From the NCBI GenBank assembly GCA_024403615.1, contig JAKSRM010000007.1:1-64000 (forward strand): a DNA stretch of 64,000 nt, in the 5' to 3' direction. Origin of the DNA: Lachnospiraceae bacterium (GTDB lineage: Bacteria > Bacillota > Clostridia > Lachnospirales > Lachnospiraceae). The position numbers and the translations under genes are program-made. Each line of letters starts with the position of its first letter. The stretch's first letter is position 1. Below are positions 9,512 through 18,722 of the stretch, piece after piece. The notes under the pieces were generated by a model. That model had not been told where the DNA came from. It made no database searches and worked only from the letters and a program-made list of their open reading frames with translations.

Positions 9512-9548
9512 TAAAAAAATTTTTTTGAACATTTTTGGAGGTATTAAC

Positions 9549-11036
9549 ATGGGCAATACTTATTTAGAGCAGGCAAGAGAACTGCCTATATATGATGAGT
9601 GCGATGTTCTGGTAGTCGGCGGCGGCGCAGCAGGACATTCTGCAGCCATTGCAGCAGCTCGTGCTGGCAACAAAAACATTATTTTGATGGAACGTTACGG
9701 ATACTGTGGCGGCGATGTAACTGGCGGTTATGTAATTATGGTTCCAAACCTTTCTTGGTATAACAAACAGTTCGTACGTGGTCTTCAGGAAGAATGGTTC
9801 CAGCGTCTGAAAAAGATTCCAAACGCTGTAAGAGGTCCGGAAGGCGAAGAATTAGGAAGCACAGATCCTTTGCTGATTGATTCCTGGAGTGCAATTCATG
9901 ACTGCGTAAGCCGTGGCGGTTTCGAAGGTGCAAAACCTAGCTGCCTGGTTCGTGCCGTATACTATGAGCCAAACCAGTTAAAAATTGAAATGGATAAAAT
10001 GCTTCTGGAGCATAAAGATTCCATCAAAGTTATTTACCATTCTTGGGGCGTACGTCCAATCGTGGATGACGATGTAATTACCGGCGTTATTTTCGAAAGC
10101 AAAGAAGGCCGTAAAGTTATTAAAGCCAAAGTTGTTATCGATGCTACTGGTGATGGTGATATCTTCAGCCAGACTGGTGCTCCTTTCGCATCTCTCGCTG
10201 ACGCTGAGACCAGAAGTAGCACAACCGCTCTCGTATGGAGAATCGGTGGCGTAAACTATGATCTCTTTGATGAATGGAAACGCGTTCATCCAACACAGAT
10301 GGCAGCTTTAAGAGAATGCCTGTCAAAGAAGGCTGGATTCCGCAGCATGGTTCTTCCATCTAACCAGAACGACATTGTATGGGTTAACAACTGGCATGCA
10401 GACAGAGACTGCTCTAACGTTGCAGACATCACTTTCACAGAGATGCAGACCCGTGACACGATGAGAGACGTTCTCGAATACTTAAGAGCTACGATTCCTG
10501 TAGCTTTCCGTGATGCTTATATTTATGATATCGCTCCACAGTTAGGTGCTAGATGCAGCCGTAGACTGAAAGGCGAATACATTATGACAATGAAAGATTT
10601 CGCTCTTGGCCTGAAACACGAAGACGTTATCGCATGGCATTCCACCATCTGCCAGCTCAACGACTGTGGCCCAGTAGAAATCCCTTACAGAGCTATTCTT
10701 CCACAGAAGACAGAAAACATGCTCTGCCCAGGACGCCATATTTCCGCAGATGATGTTGCCATTGACTGGCTGACACTGATTCCTCAGTGCGTAGGTACTG
10801 GTCAGGCTGCCGGCGTTGCAGCAGCAGTTGCTATCGCAGACGGAACCACAACCCACGACGTAAACATCAAGAAGGTTCAGGACATCTTAGTTTCTCAGGA
10901 CGTTCCTCTTCCACGCCGTGACGATGTTGACCCATCTTACACAGAGCTTTGCGAAGAACATGAATATGGTCTTTACACAGCAATGGCTAAGAAGGCAAAA
11001 GCTGAAGCTGATATTTCAAGCTTCCGTCAGTGGTAA
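9549..11036 (+). CDS. FAD-dependent oxidoreductase (FAD_oxidored family)
   Basis: 495 aa from ATG 9549, chosen because GGAGG lies 7 bases upstream; an upstream ATG at 9429 precedes the likely promoter. The FAD Rossmann loop GGGAAG lies at residues 24-29, and a second FAD contact (VIDATGDGD) lies mid-protein, as in PF12831. Family members oxidise or reduce small organic substrates; the substrate is not identifiable. Synonymous codon choice is strongly biased (many CGT, CTG, GTT), unlike the neighbours, suggesting high expression. It stands alone, divergent from the peptide transporter, with its own promoter and terminator. Confidence 0.85.
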   Translation: MGNTYLEQARELPIYDECDVLVVGGGAAGHSAAIAAARAGNKNIILMERYGYCGGDVTGGYVIMVPNLSWYNKQFVRGLQEEWFQRLKKIPNAVRGPEGEELGSTDPLLIDSWSAIHDCVSRGGFEGAKPSCLVRAVYYEPNQLKIEMDKMLLEHKDSIKVIYHSWGVRPIVDDDVITGVIFESKEGRKVIKAKVVIDATGDGDIFSQTGAPFASLADAETRSSTTALVWRIGGVNYDLFDEWKRVHPTQMAALRECLSKKAGFRSMVLPSNQNDIVWVNNWHADRDCSNVADITFTEMQTRDTMRDVLEYLRATIPVAFRDAYIYDIAPQLGARCSRRLKGEYIMTMKDFALGLKHEDVIAWHSTICQLNDCGPVEIPYRAILPQKTENMLCPGRHISADDVAIDWLTLIPQCVGTGQAAGVAAAVAIADGTTTHDVNIKKVQDILVSQDVPLPRRDDVDPSYTELCEEHEYGLYTAMAKKAKAEADISSFRQW

Positions 11037-11057
11037 TTTAAACCAAACCATAAAATT

Positions 11058-11088
11058 AAGGGCTTCGCATCAAGCGAAGCCCTTTTTA
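11058..11088 (+). terminator. Terminator of the FAD oxidoreductase gene
   Basis: A 9-bp GC-rich stem (11060-11068 with 11074-11082), a 5-base loop and a run of five T. Confidence 0.9.
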
Positions 11089-11119
11089 TTATTCTATTTT
11101 ATTTGAATATCAAAAGTTT

Positions 11120-11689
11120 TTAATATAAGCCCTTTTTCATATCCCACAGGTTTACAAAGGTTTTAATTTTTATTTTTTCTGGTTCCGGATATTCTACGCC
11201 AAAAGTTTCTACCGTTACGCTTTTCATGATTTGCGGTTGCGCTGGGCGATCACGTCCATCGGTATGAACGCTGGCAATTTTGTCAACAACTTCCATTCCT
11301 TCAATTACTTTTCCGAATGCAGCATATTTTCCATCCAGAGAAGGAGCATCCTGATGCATAATGAAAAACTGAGACCCAGCAGAGTCCGGTAAGGCAGCAC
11401 GAGCCATGGAAAGGACTCCTCTCGTATGGGACAAATCGTTCTGGAAACCGTTATCAGCAAACTCTCCCTTAATATTATAACGAGGACCTCCATCGCCTTT
11501 TCCCTTCGGATCGCCGCCCTGAATCATAAAACCTTCAATTACTCTATGAAAAATAAGATAGTCATAGAATTCATTTTTAATTAGATAAATAAAATTGTTA
11601 ACAGTATTTGGTGCAATTTCCGGATATAATTCCGCTTTGATAATTCCACCATCTTCCATTTCAATTGTAACGATTGGATTTTGTGCCAT
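11120..11689 (-). CDS. Peptidyl-prolyl cis-trans isomerase, cyclophilin type
   Basis: 189 aa, no signal peptide, so cytoplasmic. The cyclophilin core is clear: FHRVIEGFMIQGGDP with the catalytic Arg, SQFFIMH, and LDGKYAAFGKVIEGM. A C-terminal extension of about 30 residues follows the fold. The enzyme accelerates proline isomerisation during protein folding. It is a single-gene unit on the minus strand, converging with the FAD oxidoreductase gene. Confidence 0.93.
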   Translation of the reverse strand: MAQNPIVTIEMEDGGIIKAELYPEIAPNTVNNFIYLIKNEFYDYLIFHRVIEGFMIQGGDPKGKGDGGPRYNIKGEFADNGFQNDLSHTRGVLSMARAALPDSAGSQFFIMHQDAPSLDGKYAAFGKVIEGMEVVDKIASVHTDGRDRPAQPQIMKSVTVETFGVEYPEPEKIKIKTFVNLWDMKKGLY

Positions 11690-11890
11690 AATACTTTGTT
11701 CCTTTCTTTATCTTTTGTATCGGTTAGTACAAAATAAGATGATTTTATTTATTTCTATTTGTTCACAGACTATTCACAATTAGAACATTTTTTGTTCACT
11801 ATCTAACATTATTATACACACATAAGAGAAGAAAACCAAATGAAATTCTCACCTCCCTTTTTTTATTATACATTTAACAAACAAGTTTGA

Positions 11891-11918
11891 AAAAGCGCTT
11901 TCCCCGAAGCGCTTTTTT
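11891..11918. terminator. Bidirectional terminator after the LytTR gene
   Basis: A 10-bp inverted repeat (11891-11900 with 11907-11916) around TCCCCG, with A/T tracts on both sides. It can end the minus-strand regulator transcript. Confidence 0.75.
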
Positions 11919-11933
11919 ATTGTCTTATTATCA

Positions 11934-12419
11934 TCATAAGCTCGTATACCATTCTTCCAATCTCTCTTTCACCTTTTTGTAATATGTCTTTCCGACTGGT
12001 AGTTCTTCCCCATTCTCCAATACCAGAGAAGTTCGGCTGACTTTCTTTATTTTATTTACAGATACTAAAAAAGAACGGTGAACCCGGAAAAATCCCAAAT
12101 CCCATAACCGTTCTTCCATTTCTTCCAGCGCAGCATAAGCCTCAACCGTTTCTTCGTCTAAATGAATTGCCACAATCCTTCCGAAAATTTCTATGTAATT
12201 TATCTTTTCTATTTCTAAAACATGGAGCTCCCCCCGGGACCGTACCAGCATCTTCACGGGCACATATTCCCGATTTCCCTGAAGGATTTCCGTCAAAAAA
12301 CGCCGATAATACAATAATGATGCTTCTTTTTCTATGATGTCGGTCCTTGACGTAAATTCAAAAGCATCATCGATACGTTTATTGTTTTCATTGAAACAAA
12401 AAACGATGTTGTACATCAA
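11934..12419 (-). CDS. Solitary LytTR-type DNA-binding regulator
   Basis: 161 aa. The C-terminal ~100 residues (from about residue 58, VKMLVRSRGELHVLEIEKINYIE) match a LytTR domain, including the FFRVHRSFLVSVNKI signature. The N-terminal ~55 residues are not a response-regulator receiver domain: no phospho-acceptor Asp pattern is seen. LytTR proteins bind direct repeats upstream of virulence, competence or bacteriocin genes. No histidine kinase or small membrane partner is adjacent, so the signal input is unknown. Confidence 0.82.
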   Translation of the reverse strand: MMYNIVFCFNENNKRIDDAFEFTSRTDIIEKEASLLYYRRFLTEILQGNREYVPVKMLVRSRGELHVLEIEKINYIEIFGRIVAIHLDEETVEAYAALEEMEERLWDLGFFRVHRSFLVSVNKIKKVSRTSLVLENGEELPVGKTYYKKVKERLEEWYTSL

Positions 12420-12474
12420 TATTCCCCAAGTTGTCCACTAAATAAGTCAATATTGTTATATGAATATTTTATTA

Positions 12475-12512
12475 GAAAAAACGGATTGTTCCTTGTTATG
12501 GAACAATCCGTT
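12475..12512 (-). terminator. Terminator of ileS
   Basis: A perfect 12-bp stem (12481-12492 with 12500-12511), a 7-base loop and a T run on the minus strand. It lies about 40 bases past the ileS stop. Confidence 0.9.
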
Positions 12513-12549
12513 CTGAATATTATTCATTATTATTGCATATTTTGAATTA

Positions 12550-15500
12550 TTAGTTTTTCTTTACGCCGATTTCAACCTTTTCGCCGTTGATATCCCATTC
12601 CTTAGAAATACCATCTACCTGGCCAGTTACAACATCGCTTGCCATAACATCCGTCAGCATCAGGTCTTTCTTACGATTTACAATCTCTTCTACCTTGGCG
12701 TTGTTATTGATATAGATGGTAATCATATCCATAACTTCGAAGTCTGCTTCTTTTCTCATGGTCTGGATCTTGCTTACCAGCTCACGGATGAAGCCTTCTT
12801 CAATCAGGTCATCAGTTAAGTTCAGGTCAAGAACAACCGTAATACCGAAATCGCTCATGGACTCGAAGCCTTCTACCTGAGCAGTTTCAATCAGCAGATC
12901 ATCTTTTGCAAGTTCTACTTCTCCTCCAGATAATGCTAACTTCAGGCTACCGGTTGCATTGATTTCATCCATTGCTGCGTTTCCATCTACTGCTGCCAGA
13001 GCATTTCGGATTTCACCAACCTGTTTACCGAATTTCGGTCCAACGGTCTTCAGTTGTGGTTTGAAAGAGTAAGATGAGAAGTCTCTTACATCGTCTTTCA
13101 TCTCAACCTTCTTAACATTCAGCTCGTCGGCAACGATATCGGTAAAGTAAGAGCTCATTTCCCATGGAGCCTTAATGTACATATTTGCTAATGGCTGACG
13201 GTTCTTCATCGCAGAATTATTTCTGCAAGCACGGCCCATAACTACAACATCCAGTACATGATCCATGTTCTCTTCTAATTCTTTGTCAATGAGGCTCTCA
13301 TCTGCTACCGGATAATCGCAAAGATGGATACTTTCCGGAGCATCTGCAAAATCACGGCGAACCAGATTCTGGTAAATATCTTCTGTCATAAATGGAACGA
13401 ATGGAGCTGCTGCTTTGCAAAGAGTTACCAGGCAAGTATATAAGGTCATGTAAGCATTAATCTTATCCTGCTCCATTCCCTTCGCCCAGAAACGGTCACG
13501 GCAACGACGAACATACCAGTTACTTAAATCGTCGATGAAGGCCTGCAGAGCTTTACCAGATTCTGGAATCTTGTAATTTGTCATATCGTCATCAACTTCC
13601 TTAATCAGGGAGTTCAGTTTGGACAGAATCCATTTATCCATTACCGGTAATTTCTCCGGCTCTAATTTATAATCTTTTGCATTGAAGTTATCAATGTTTG
13701 CATACAGTACGAAGAATGCGTAGGTATTCCATAAGGTTCCCATGAACTTACGCTGGCCTTCTACTACCGCATCCCCATGGAATCTGCTTGGCAGCCATGG
13801 AGCGGAGTTGGTATAGAAATACCAACGAATTGCGTCAGAACCATATTGTCCAAGAGCTTCCATAGGGTCAACCGCATTGCCTTTGGACTTACTCATCTTC
13901 TGACCATCTTTATCCTGAACGTGGCCTAAAACGATAACGTTCTTATATGGAGACTGGTTAAATACCAGAGTAGAAATTGCCATCAGGGAATAGAACCAAC
14001 CTCTGGTCTGGTCAACAGCCTCAGAAATAAAGTCTGCAGGGAAGTGAGCCTTGAACAGTTCCTGATTCTCAAACGGATAATGGTACTGTGCGAAAGGCAT
14101 AGAACCGGAATCATACCAGCAGTCAATAACTTCCGGTACACGGTGCATTTCTTTTCCACAGATTGGACATTTAATGGTTACTTCGTCGATGAACGGACGG
14201 TGAAGTTCGATATTCTCTGGGCAGTTGTCTGACATTTCTTTTAATTCTGCAATGCTGCCAATGGAATGCTGATGTCCGCATTCGCACTCCCAAATATTCA
14301 AAGGAGTTCCCCAATAACGGTTACGGCTGACAGCCCAGTCCTGAACGTTCTCCAGCCAATCGCCGAAACGTCCTTTACCGATGCTTTCCGGAATCCAATT
14401 AACAGTATTGTTGTTACGGATTAAGTCATCCCGTACAGCGGTCATCTTGATGTACCAGCTCTCTCTAGCATAGTAAATCAAAGGAGTATCGCATCTCCAG
14501 CAGAATGGATAGCTATGCTCAAAAGAAGGAGCGGAGAATAAAACGCCGCGTTCTCTTAAGTCCTGAAGAATTAATGGATCTGCGTCTTTTACAAAGGTTC
14601 CTTCCCAAGGAGTTTCCTTTGTCATGCAGCCCTTGGAATCAACAAACTGTACGAATGGTAATTCATAATTTCTTCCGATACGGGAGTCGTCCTCACCGAA
14701 TGCAGGAGCGATATGAACAATACCAGTACCATCAGTTAAGGTTACATAACCATCACAAGTTACATAATGAAGTTTTCCTTTTACGCCGCTATAGTCAACG
14801 TTCGGGAACAGTGGATGGTACTCTTTGTACTCTAATTCTTTTCCTTTATATCTCTTAATTACTACATAGTCAGACTCTAAAACGGTATCCAGTAAAGCTT
14901 CTGCCATGTAATAGAATTCGTCACCCTTCTGAACTTTTACGTAAGTCTCATCTGGATTTACGCAAAGAGCGGTGTTAGATGGTAAAGTCCATGGAGTTGT
15001 GGTCCATGCTAAGAAGTAAGCGTTTTCGCCTGCAGCTTTAAATTTTGCAATAGCAGAACGTTCTTTTACATCTTTATAGCCCTGTGCAACTTCGTGGCTG
15101 GAAAGAGGGGTTCCACAACGTGGGCAGTAAGGAACTACTTTATAGCCTTTGTATAAGAGGCCCTTGTCCCAAATCTGCTTTAAAGACCACCATACAGATT
15201 CAATATAATCGTTTTCGTAAGTAACATATGGATTCTCCATGTCAGCCCAAAAGCCAACGGTAGAAGAAAAGTCTTCCCACATGCCTTTATACTTCCAAAC
15301 GCTTTCTTTACATTTCTCAATGAAAGGAGCCAGACCATATTCTTCAATCTGCTCTTTTCCGTCCAGTCCTAAGAGTTTCTCAACTTCGATTTCAACTGGA
15401 AGACCATGAGTATCCCAGCCAGCTTTTCTAGGAACTTCGTAACCCTTCATGGTCCAGAAACGTGGAACCAAGTCTTTAATAACACGGGTTAAAACGTGTC

Positions 15501-15669
15501 CAATGTGAGGCTTGCCGTTAGCTGTTGGTGGTCCGTCGTAGAACATGTACTGAGGCTTTCCTTCGTTCTCTTCCATGCTCTTTTCGAAGATGCGGTTCTC
15601 TTTCCAGAACTGCTCAACCTTTTTTTCTCTTGTCACAAAATCCATGTTTGAATTAACTTTTTCGTACAC
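12550..15669 (-). CDS. ileS: Isoleucine--tRNA ligase, long type-2-like form
   Basis: 1039 aa. Class I signatures are HIGH (in GKPHIGHVLT) and KMSKSKGN; the CP1 editing domain has the AWTTTPWTLPSNT and GTGIVHIAPAFGEDD motifs. The start is GTG with AGGAGG upstream, and the N-terminus then aligns with the usual YxKVxxxxDF pattern. The length (about 1040 against 930 aa for E. coli-type IleS) and the KMSKSKGNAVDP context suggest the eukaryote-like IleS2 class, whose members tolerate mupirocin. No T-box leader is seen in the 88 bases upstream. Confidence 0.95.
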   Translation of the reverse strand: MYEKVNSNMDFVTREKKVEQFWKENRIFEKSMEENEGKPQYMFYDGPPTANGKPHIGHVLTRVIKDLVPRFWTMKGYEVPRKAGWDTHGLPVEIEVEKLLGLDGKEQIEEYGLAPFIEKCKESVWKYKGMWEDFSSTVGFWADMENPYVTYENDYIESVWWSLKQIWDKGLLYKGYKVVPYCPRCGTPLSSHEVAQGYKDVKERSAIAKFKAAGENAYFLAWTTTPWTLPSNTALCVNPDETYVKVQKGDEFYYMAEALLDTVLESDYVVIKRYKGKELEYKEYHPLFPNVDYSGVKGKLHYVTCDGYVTLTDGTGIVHIAPAFGEDDSRIGRNYELPFVQFVDSKGCMTKETPWEGTFVKDADPLILQDLRERGVLFSAPSFEHSYPFCWRCDTPLIYYARESWYIKMTAVRDDLIRNNNTVNWIPESIGKGRFGDWLENVQDWAVSRNRYWGTPLNIWECECGHQHSIGSIAELKEMSDNCPENIELHRPFIDEVTIKCPICGKEMHRVPEVIDCWYDSGSMPFAQYHYPFENQELFKAHFPADFISEAVDQTRGWFYSLMAISTLVFNQSPYKNVIVLGHVQDKDGQKMSKSKGNAVDPMEALGQYGSDAIRWYFYTNSAPWLPSRFHGDAVVEGQRKFMGTLWNTYAFFVLYANIDNFNAKDYKLEPEKLPVMDKWILSKLNSLIKEVDDDMTNYKIPESGKALQAFIDDLSNWYVRRCRDRFWAKGMEQDKINAYMTLYTCLVTLCKAAAPFVPFMTEDIYQNLVRRDFADAPESIHLCDYPVADESLIDKELEENMDHVLDVVVMGRACRNNSAMKNRQPLANMYIKAPWEMSSYFTDIVADELNVKKVEMKDDVRDFSSYSFKPQLKTVGPKFGKQVGEIRNALAAVDGNAAMDEINATGSLKLALSGGEVELAKDDLLIETAQVEGFESMSDFGITVVLDLNLTDDLIEEGFIRELVSKIQTMRKEADFEVMDMITIYINNNAKVEEIVNRKKDLMLTDVMASDVVTGQVDGISKEWDINGEKVEIGVKKN

Positions 15670-15757
15670 TTTCGTTTCCTCCTTTTTCTCACAGGCTTTC
15701 TCGTCACCTGTAAGCGTGTCCGTTTTTTATATTGACCCGTCCTGCGGGTTTTTCACT

Positions 15758-17215
15758 TTATTTATTTAGATTATGAGCCTTGTCCAGAAGCTGATGCTTG
15801 GTCTGATAAAGCTTATCGGAAAGATCTACATAAACCTTGCTTGGATTTACCAGACGTCTGGTCTCATCCCACAAAGTATTCAGTTCTTTCGCACAGTTTT
15901 CTGTAATTTCTGCTACGCTTGGGCTTTCATAAACGCAAACGCCTTTATCAAATACTTTTACAAGAAGCTCTCGTAAAGTAAAGGTGCCGGCTTTTACTAA
16001 AGTCTTTTTCCAGGTATTGACTGGATCGAACAGCAGAATGTCTTCATCCTCTGGATATTTCTCATCTGCCATACAGATTAAATCGCCGATAATTTTACCT
16101 GTCTCTTTTCCGTAAATACGGTAGATGGTTTTATTACCAGGGTTCGTAATCTTTTCGATGTTTTCTGATACTTTAATCTTCGGCAGGAATTCTTCGGAAC
16201 CTTCTGGTTTTACAGCAACTAATTTATATACGCCACCGAAAGAAGGCCAATCTTTGGAAGTAATCATGTTGGTACCAACACCCCAGGAAGTAATGGCTGC
16301 GCCCTGGCTCTTCAGGGAAGCAATCAGATTTTCATCCAAGTCAGAAGAAGCAGAAATAACTGCGTCTGGGTAACCAGCATCATCTAACATCTTACGAGCT
16401 TTCTTGGAAAGATAAGCTAAGTCTCCAGAGTCTAAACGGATTCCGTAGAAATTAGATTTAATTCCCTTTGCTTTCATTTCATCGAAAACTTTGATTGCGT
16501 TTGGAACGCCGGAATTTAAGGTATCGTAAGTATCTACCAGAAGAATGCATGCGTTTGGATAAAGCTCTGCATAAGTCTTGAACGCAGTATATTCGTCTGG
16601 GAAACTCATAACCCAGCTATGAGCATGAGTACCTTTTACTGCCACATCGAACATCTGGCCCGTTAAAACGTTCGAAGTTCCTACACAGCCTGCGATACAA
16701 GCAGCACGTGCGCCGTAGATACCAGCATCTGGTCCCTGAGCTCGGCGAAGTCCGAATTCCATTACACCGCCACCTGCAGCATAAACTACACGGCTGGTCT
16801 TGGTTGCAATCAAACTCTGATGATTTACGATATTCAGTAAAGCTGCTTCTAAGAGCTGAGCTTCCATAATTGGAGCAACAACCTTAATCATCGGTTCGTA
16901 TGGGAACATTACGGTTCCTTCTGGAAGGGCGTAAATGTCGCCGGTAAAATGATAAGAGCTTAAGTAATCTAAAAAGTCCTCATCAAAAATCTTCAGGCTT
17001 CTTAAATAAGCGATGTCATCGTAAGAGAAGTTTAAGTTCTTTACATACTCAATTACCTGCTCTAATCCACAGCAGATTGCGTAGCCCCCATCACATGGAT
17101 TTTTGCGGTAAAACGCGTCAAAAACAACGGTCTCTTTGTTGCCATATTTAAAGTAGCCCTGCATCATCGTCAGTTCATACAAGTCGGTCAGTAAAGTAAG
17201 ATTTCTTTTTTCCAT
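15758..17215 (-). CDS. pncB: Nicotinate phosphoribosyltransferase
   Basis: 485 aa, the length usual for Gram-positive NAPRTase. Conserved pieces are NLTLLTDLYELTMMQGY at the N-terminus, a central GTHAHSWVMSF and the phosphoribosyl-binding region with IRLDSGDL and SWGVGTNM. It makes nicotinate mononucleotide from nicotinate, PRPP and ATP in NAD salvage. It lies upstream of ileS with an 88-base gap containing a small GC hairpin but no convincing minus-strand terminator, so read-through into ileS is possible. Confidence 0.95.
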   Translation of the reverse strand: MEKRNLTLLTDLYELTMMQGYFKYGNKETVVFDAFYRKNPCDGGYAICCGLEQVIEYVKNLNFSYDDIAYLRSLKIFDEDFLDYLSSYHFTGDIYALPEGTVMFPYEPMIKVVAPIMEAQLLEAALLNIVNHQSLIATKTSRVVYAAGGGVMEFGLRRAQGPDAGIYGARAACIAGCVGTSNVLTGQMFDVAVKGTHAHSWVMSFPDEYTAFKTYAELYPNACILLVDTYDTLNSGVPNAIKVFDEMKAKGIKSNFYGIRLDSGDLAYLSKKARKMLDDAGYPDAVISASSDLDENLIASLKSQGAAITSWGVGTNMITSKDWPSFGGVYKLVAVKPEGSEEFLPKIKVSENIEKITNPGNKTIYRIYGKETGKIIGDLICMADEKYPEDEDILLFDPVNTWKKTLVKAGTFTLRELLVKVFDKGVCVYESPSVAEITENCAKELNTLWDETRRLVNPSKVYVDLSDKLYQTKHQLLDKAHNLNK

Positions 17216-17250
17216 TTTTCTATTCCTTTCACAAGGTGATAATCTTTGAT

Positions 17251-17280
17251 ATTATAGCACATTCTTATAAAAATAGTCAT
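17251..17280 (-). promoter_or_regulatory. Promoter of the nicotinate phosphoribosyltransferase gene
   Basis: On the minus strand: ATGACT (17275-17280), an 18-base spacer and a perfect TATAAT (17251-17256) with an extended -10 TGC in front. It starts transcription about 30 bases before the ATG. Confidence 0.6.
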
Positions 17281-17313
17281 TGGAAGTTTCACATTTTTCT
17301 AGTCCTCTTTGGC

Positions 17314-17342
17314 TTTACTAAGGAGCCGTAAAATGATAAAAT
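17314..17342 (+). promoter_or_regulatory. Candidate murI promoter abutting the start codon
   Basis: TTTACT (17314-17319), a 17-base spacer and TAAAAT (17337-17342) with an extended -10 TGA. Transcription would start about 17349, one base from the murI ATG, implying a leaderless mRNA. It overlaps a competing SD-led out-of-frame ATG at 17333. Confidence 0.4.
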
Positions 17343-17349
17343 TTCAACC

Positions 17350-18162
17350 ATGGAAAAGAATAATTTACCGATTGGCGTTTTTGATTCCGGTGTCGGCGGC
17401 CTGACCGTCTGCAGAGAAATTTTCCGAAATCTGCCAAATGAAAAAATCATATATTTCGGCGATACTGCCAGAGTACCTTACGGCAACAAATCCCAGGAAA
17501 CCATTATCCGTTATTCCAAGCAGATTGCTCAGTTTTTGGTAAATCAGAACGTTAAGGCAATCGTTATTGCATGTAATACGGCCAGTGCCCTGGCTTTAGA
17601 TGCCTTAAAGGATTTCGTAGATGTTCCGGTTATCGGTGTAGTAGAACCGGGAGCTGTTGCAGCAAACAAAGTAACCCGGAATAACCGCATCGGTGTTATT
17701 GCGACTGCCGGTACCATCAGCAGCGGCCTTTATGGAAGATATATTCGGGAACTGAACCCAGAGGCTCAGATTTTCGGTCAGCCTTGTCCCCTCTTTGTCA
17801 GCTTGGTGGAAGAAGGCATGATTGATGACCCCGTTACGATTATGATGATTCATCGCTATATTGATGGACTGATTGAGAAAGACGATATTGATACGTTGAT
17901 TTTAGGCTGCACCCACTATCCGCTGTTACGGACCGTGATTGCGCGGGAAATCGGAAACGGAATTACTTTAGTTAATCCAGCTTATGAAACGGCCAACGCC
18001 CTGAAAGATCTGTTAATTCGCGAAGGACTGGAAAGTACAAAGAAAGCGGATTTCCATGACCATGATTTCTTTGTCAGTGATGGAACGAAAAAGTTCCAGG
18101 AATTCGCAAAAGAAGTTTTGGAATTAGATATCGAAGATGCAAAACTGAAAATATTAGAATAA
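17350..18162 (+). CDS. murI: Glutamate racemase
   Basis: 270 aa. Both catalytic cysteines are present: Cys75 in ACNTASA and Cys187 in GCTHYPLL. The N-terminal IGVFDSGVGGLTV signature is intact. It converts L- to D-glutamate for peptidoglycan. The ATG at 17350 fits the family N-terminus but has no usable SD: the only AAGGAG (17320-17325) is ideally spaced to a different, out-of-frame ATG at 17333. It converges on a small membrane-protein gene with a shared terminator. Confidence 0.95.
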   Translation: MEKNNLPIGVFDSGVGGLTVCREIFRNLPNEKIIYFGDTARVPYGNKSQETIIRYSKQIAQFLVNQNVKAIVIACNTASALALDALKDFVDVPVIGVVEPGAVAANKVTRNNRIGVIATAGTISSGLYGRYIRELNPEAQIFGQPCPLFVSLVEEGMIDDPVTIMMIHRYIDGLIEKDDIDTLILGCTHYPLLRTVIAREIGNGITLVNPAYETANALKDLLIREGLESTKKADFHDHDFFVSDGTKKFQEFAKEVLELDIEDAKLKILE

Positions 18163-18175
18163 GAACTTTCCCAAT

Positions 18176-18210
18176 AAAAAATGCCGCACATAAGTGCGGC
18201 ATAATTTTTT
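18176..18210. terminator. Bidirectional terminator between murI and the membrane-protein gene
   Basis: A 9-bp inverted repeat (18181-18189 with 18194-18202) around ATAA, with an A run on the left and a T run on the right. It serves both convergent genes. Confidence 0.88.
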
Positions 18211-18221
18211 CTTTTTTCGAA

Positions 18222-18677
18222 CTAACGAAGTCTGTCGATGAAGCTGACTTTCTTCTTTCCGTTTTTGTCTTTCTTGCCTTCTGTAGCAATCGGTCCACGA
18301 ATTCTCTTCGCGGCGGAAATATAAATACCAGATACCATGGCATGTACTTCCTGTTTTGGAAGAAGGGTCTTGAAAACTTTATCATCACAAACCAACTTAA
18401 TAATACGGCTACCTACTTTCGCTTTAACGATAGGTACTCTACCGATTTTTGCCATGAAATTAGCTCCCTCATAAACAGCCTTTGGTAAACCTGCCTTTTT
18501 CAGAGGCATTTTCTTCATGTCAATAATATAGAAATCCATTGGCTGTGCAGCACGATCAATATCTTCCTGACGCTGTGCGGTTTTCTTTTCCATTTTCTTT
18601 CCGAAAATAAGGAAGAAGATAGCCAACGCTGCCGCTATACCAAATACAATAATTGTAACTATTAACCATGCAGACAT
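18222..18677 (-). CDS. Unrecognised small membrane-anchored protein
   Basis: 151 aa from the ATG at 18677, which has AGGAG 8 bases upstream; a TTG two codons earlier is too close to that site. One N-terminal membrane helix (residues about 3-25) is followed by a short basic/polar stretch and a cytoplasmic domain rich in Lys and Val, ending in a Lys/Gly-rich tail (KKDKNGKKKVSF). I do not recognise the soluble domain. It follows the GntR gene by about 45 bases and may be the last gene of the ispE-gntR unit. Confidence 0.7.
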   Translation of the reverse strand: MSAWLIVTIIVFGIAAALAIFFLIFGKKMEKKTAQRQEDIDRAAQPMDFYIIDMKKMPLKKAGLPKAVYEGANFMAKIGRVPIVKAKVGSRIIKLVCDDKVFKTLLPKQEVHAMVSGIYISAAKRIRGPIATEGKKDKNGKKKVSFIDRLR

Positions 18678-18722
18678 GATCAAATCTCCTTTAATGAATA
18701 ATATACGTCATAGTATTTTACA

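Noticed and set aside
15735..15755. GC hairpin after the nicotinate phosphoribosyltransferase gene as its terminator
   Set aside because: The T run lies on the plus strand, where no gene precedes it; on the minus strand no T tract follows the stem.
15670..15757. T-box leader for ileS
   Set aside because: The gap is only 88 bases and has no T-box sequence; it holds a small GC hairpin and the ribosome site.
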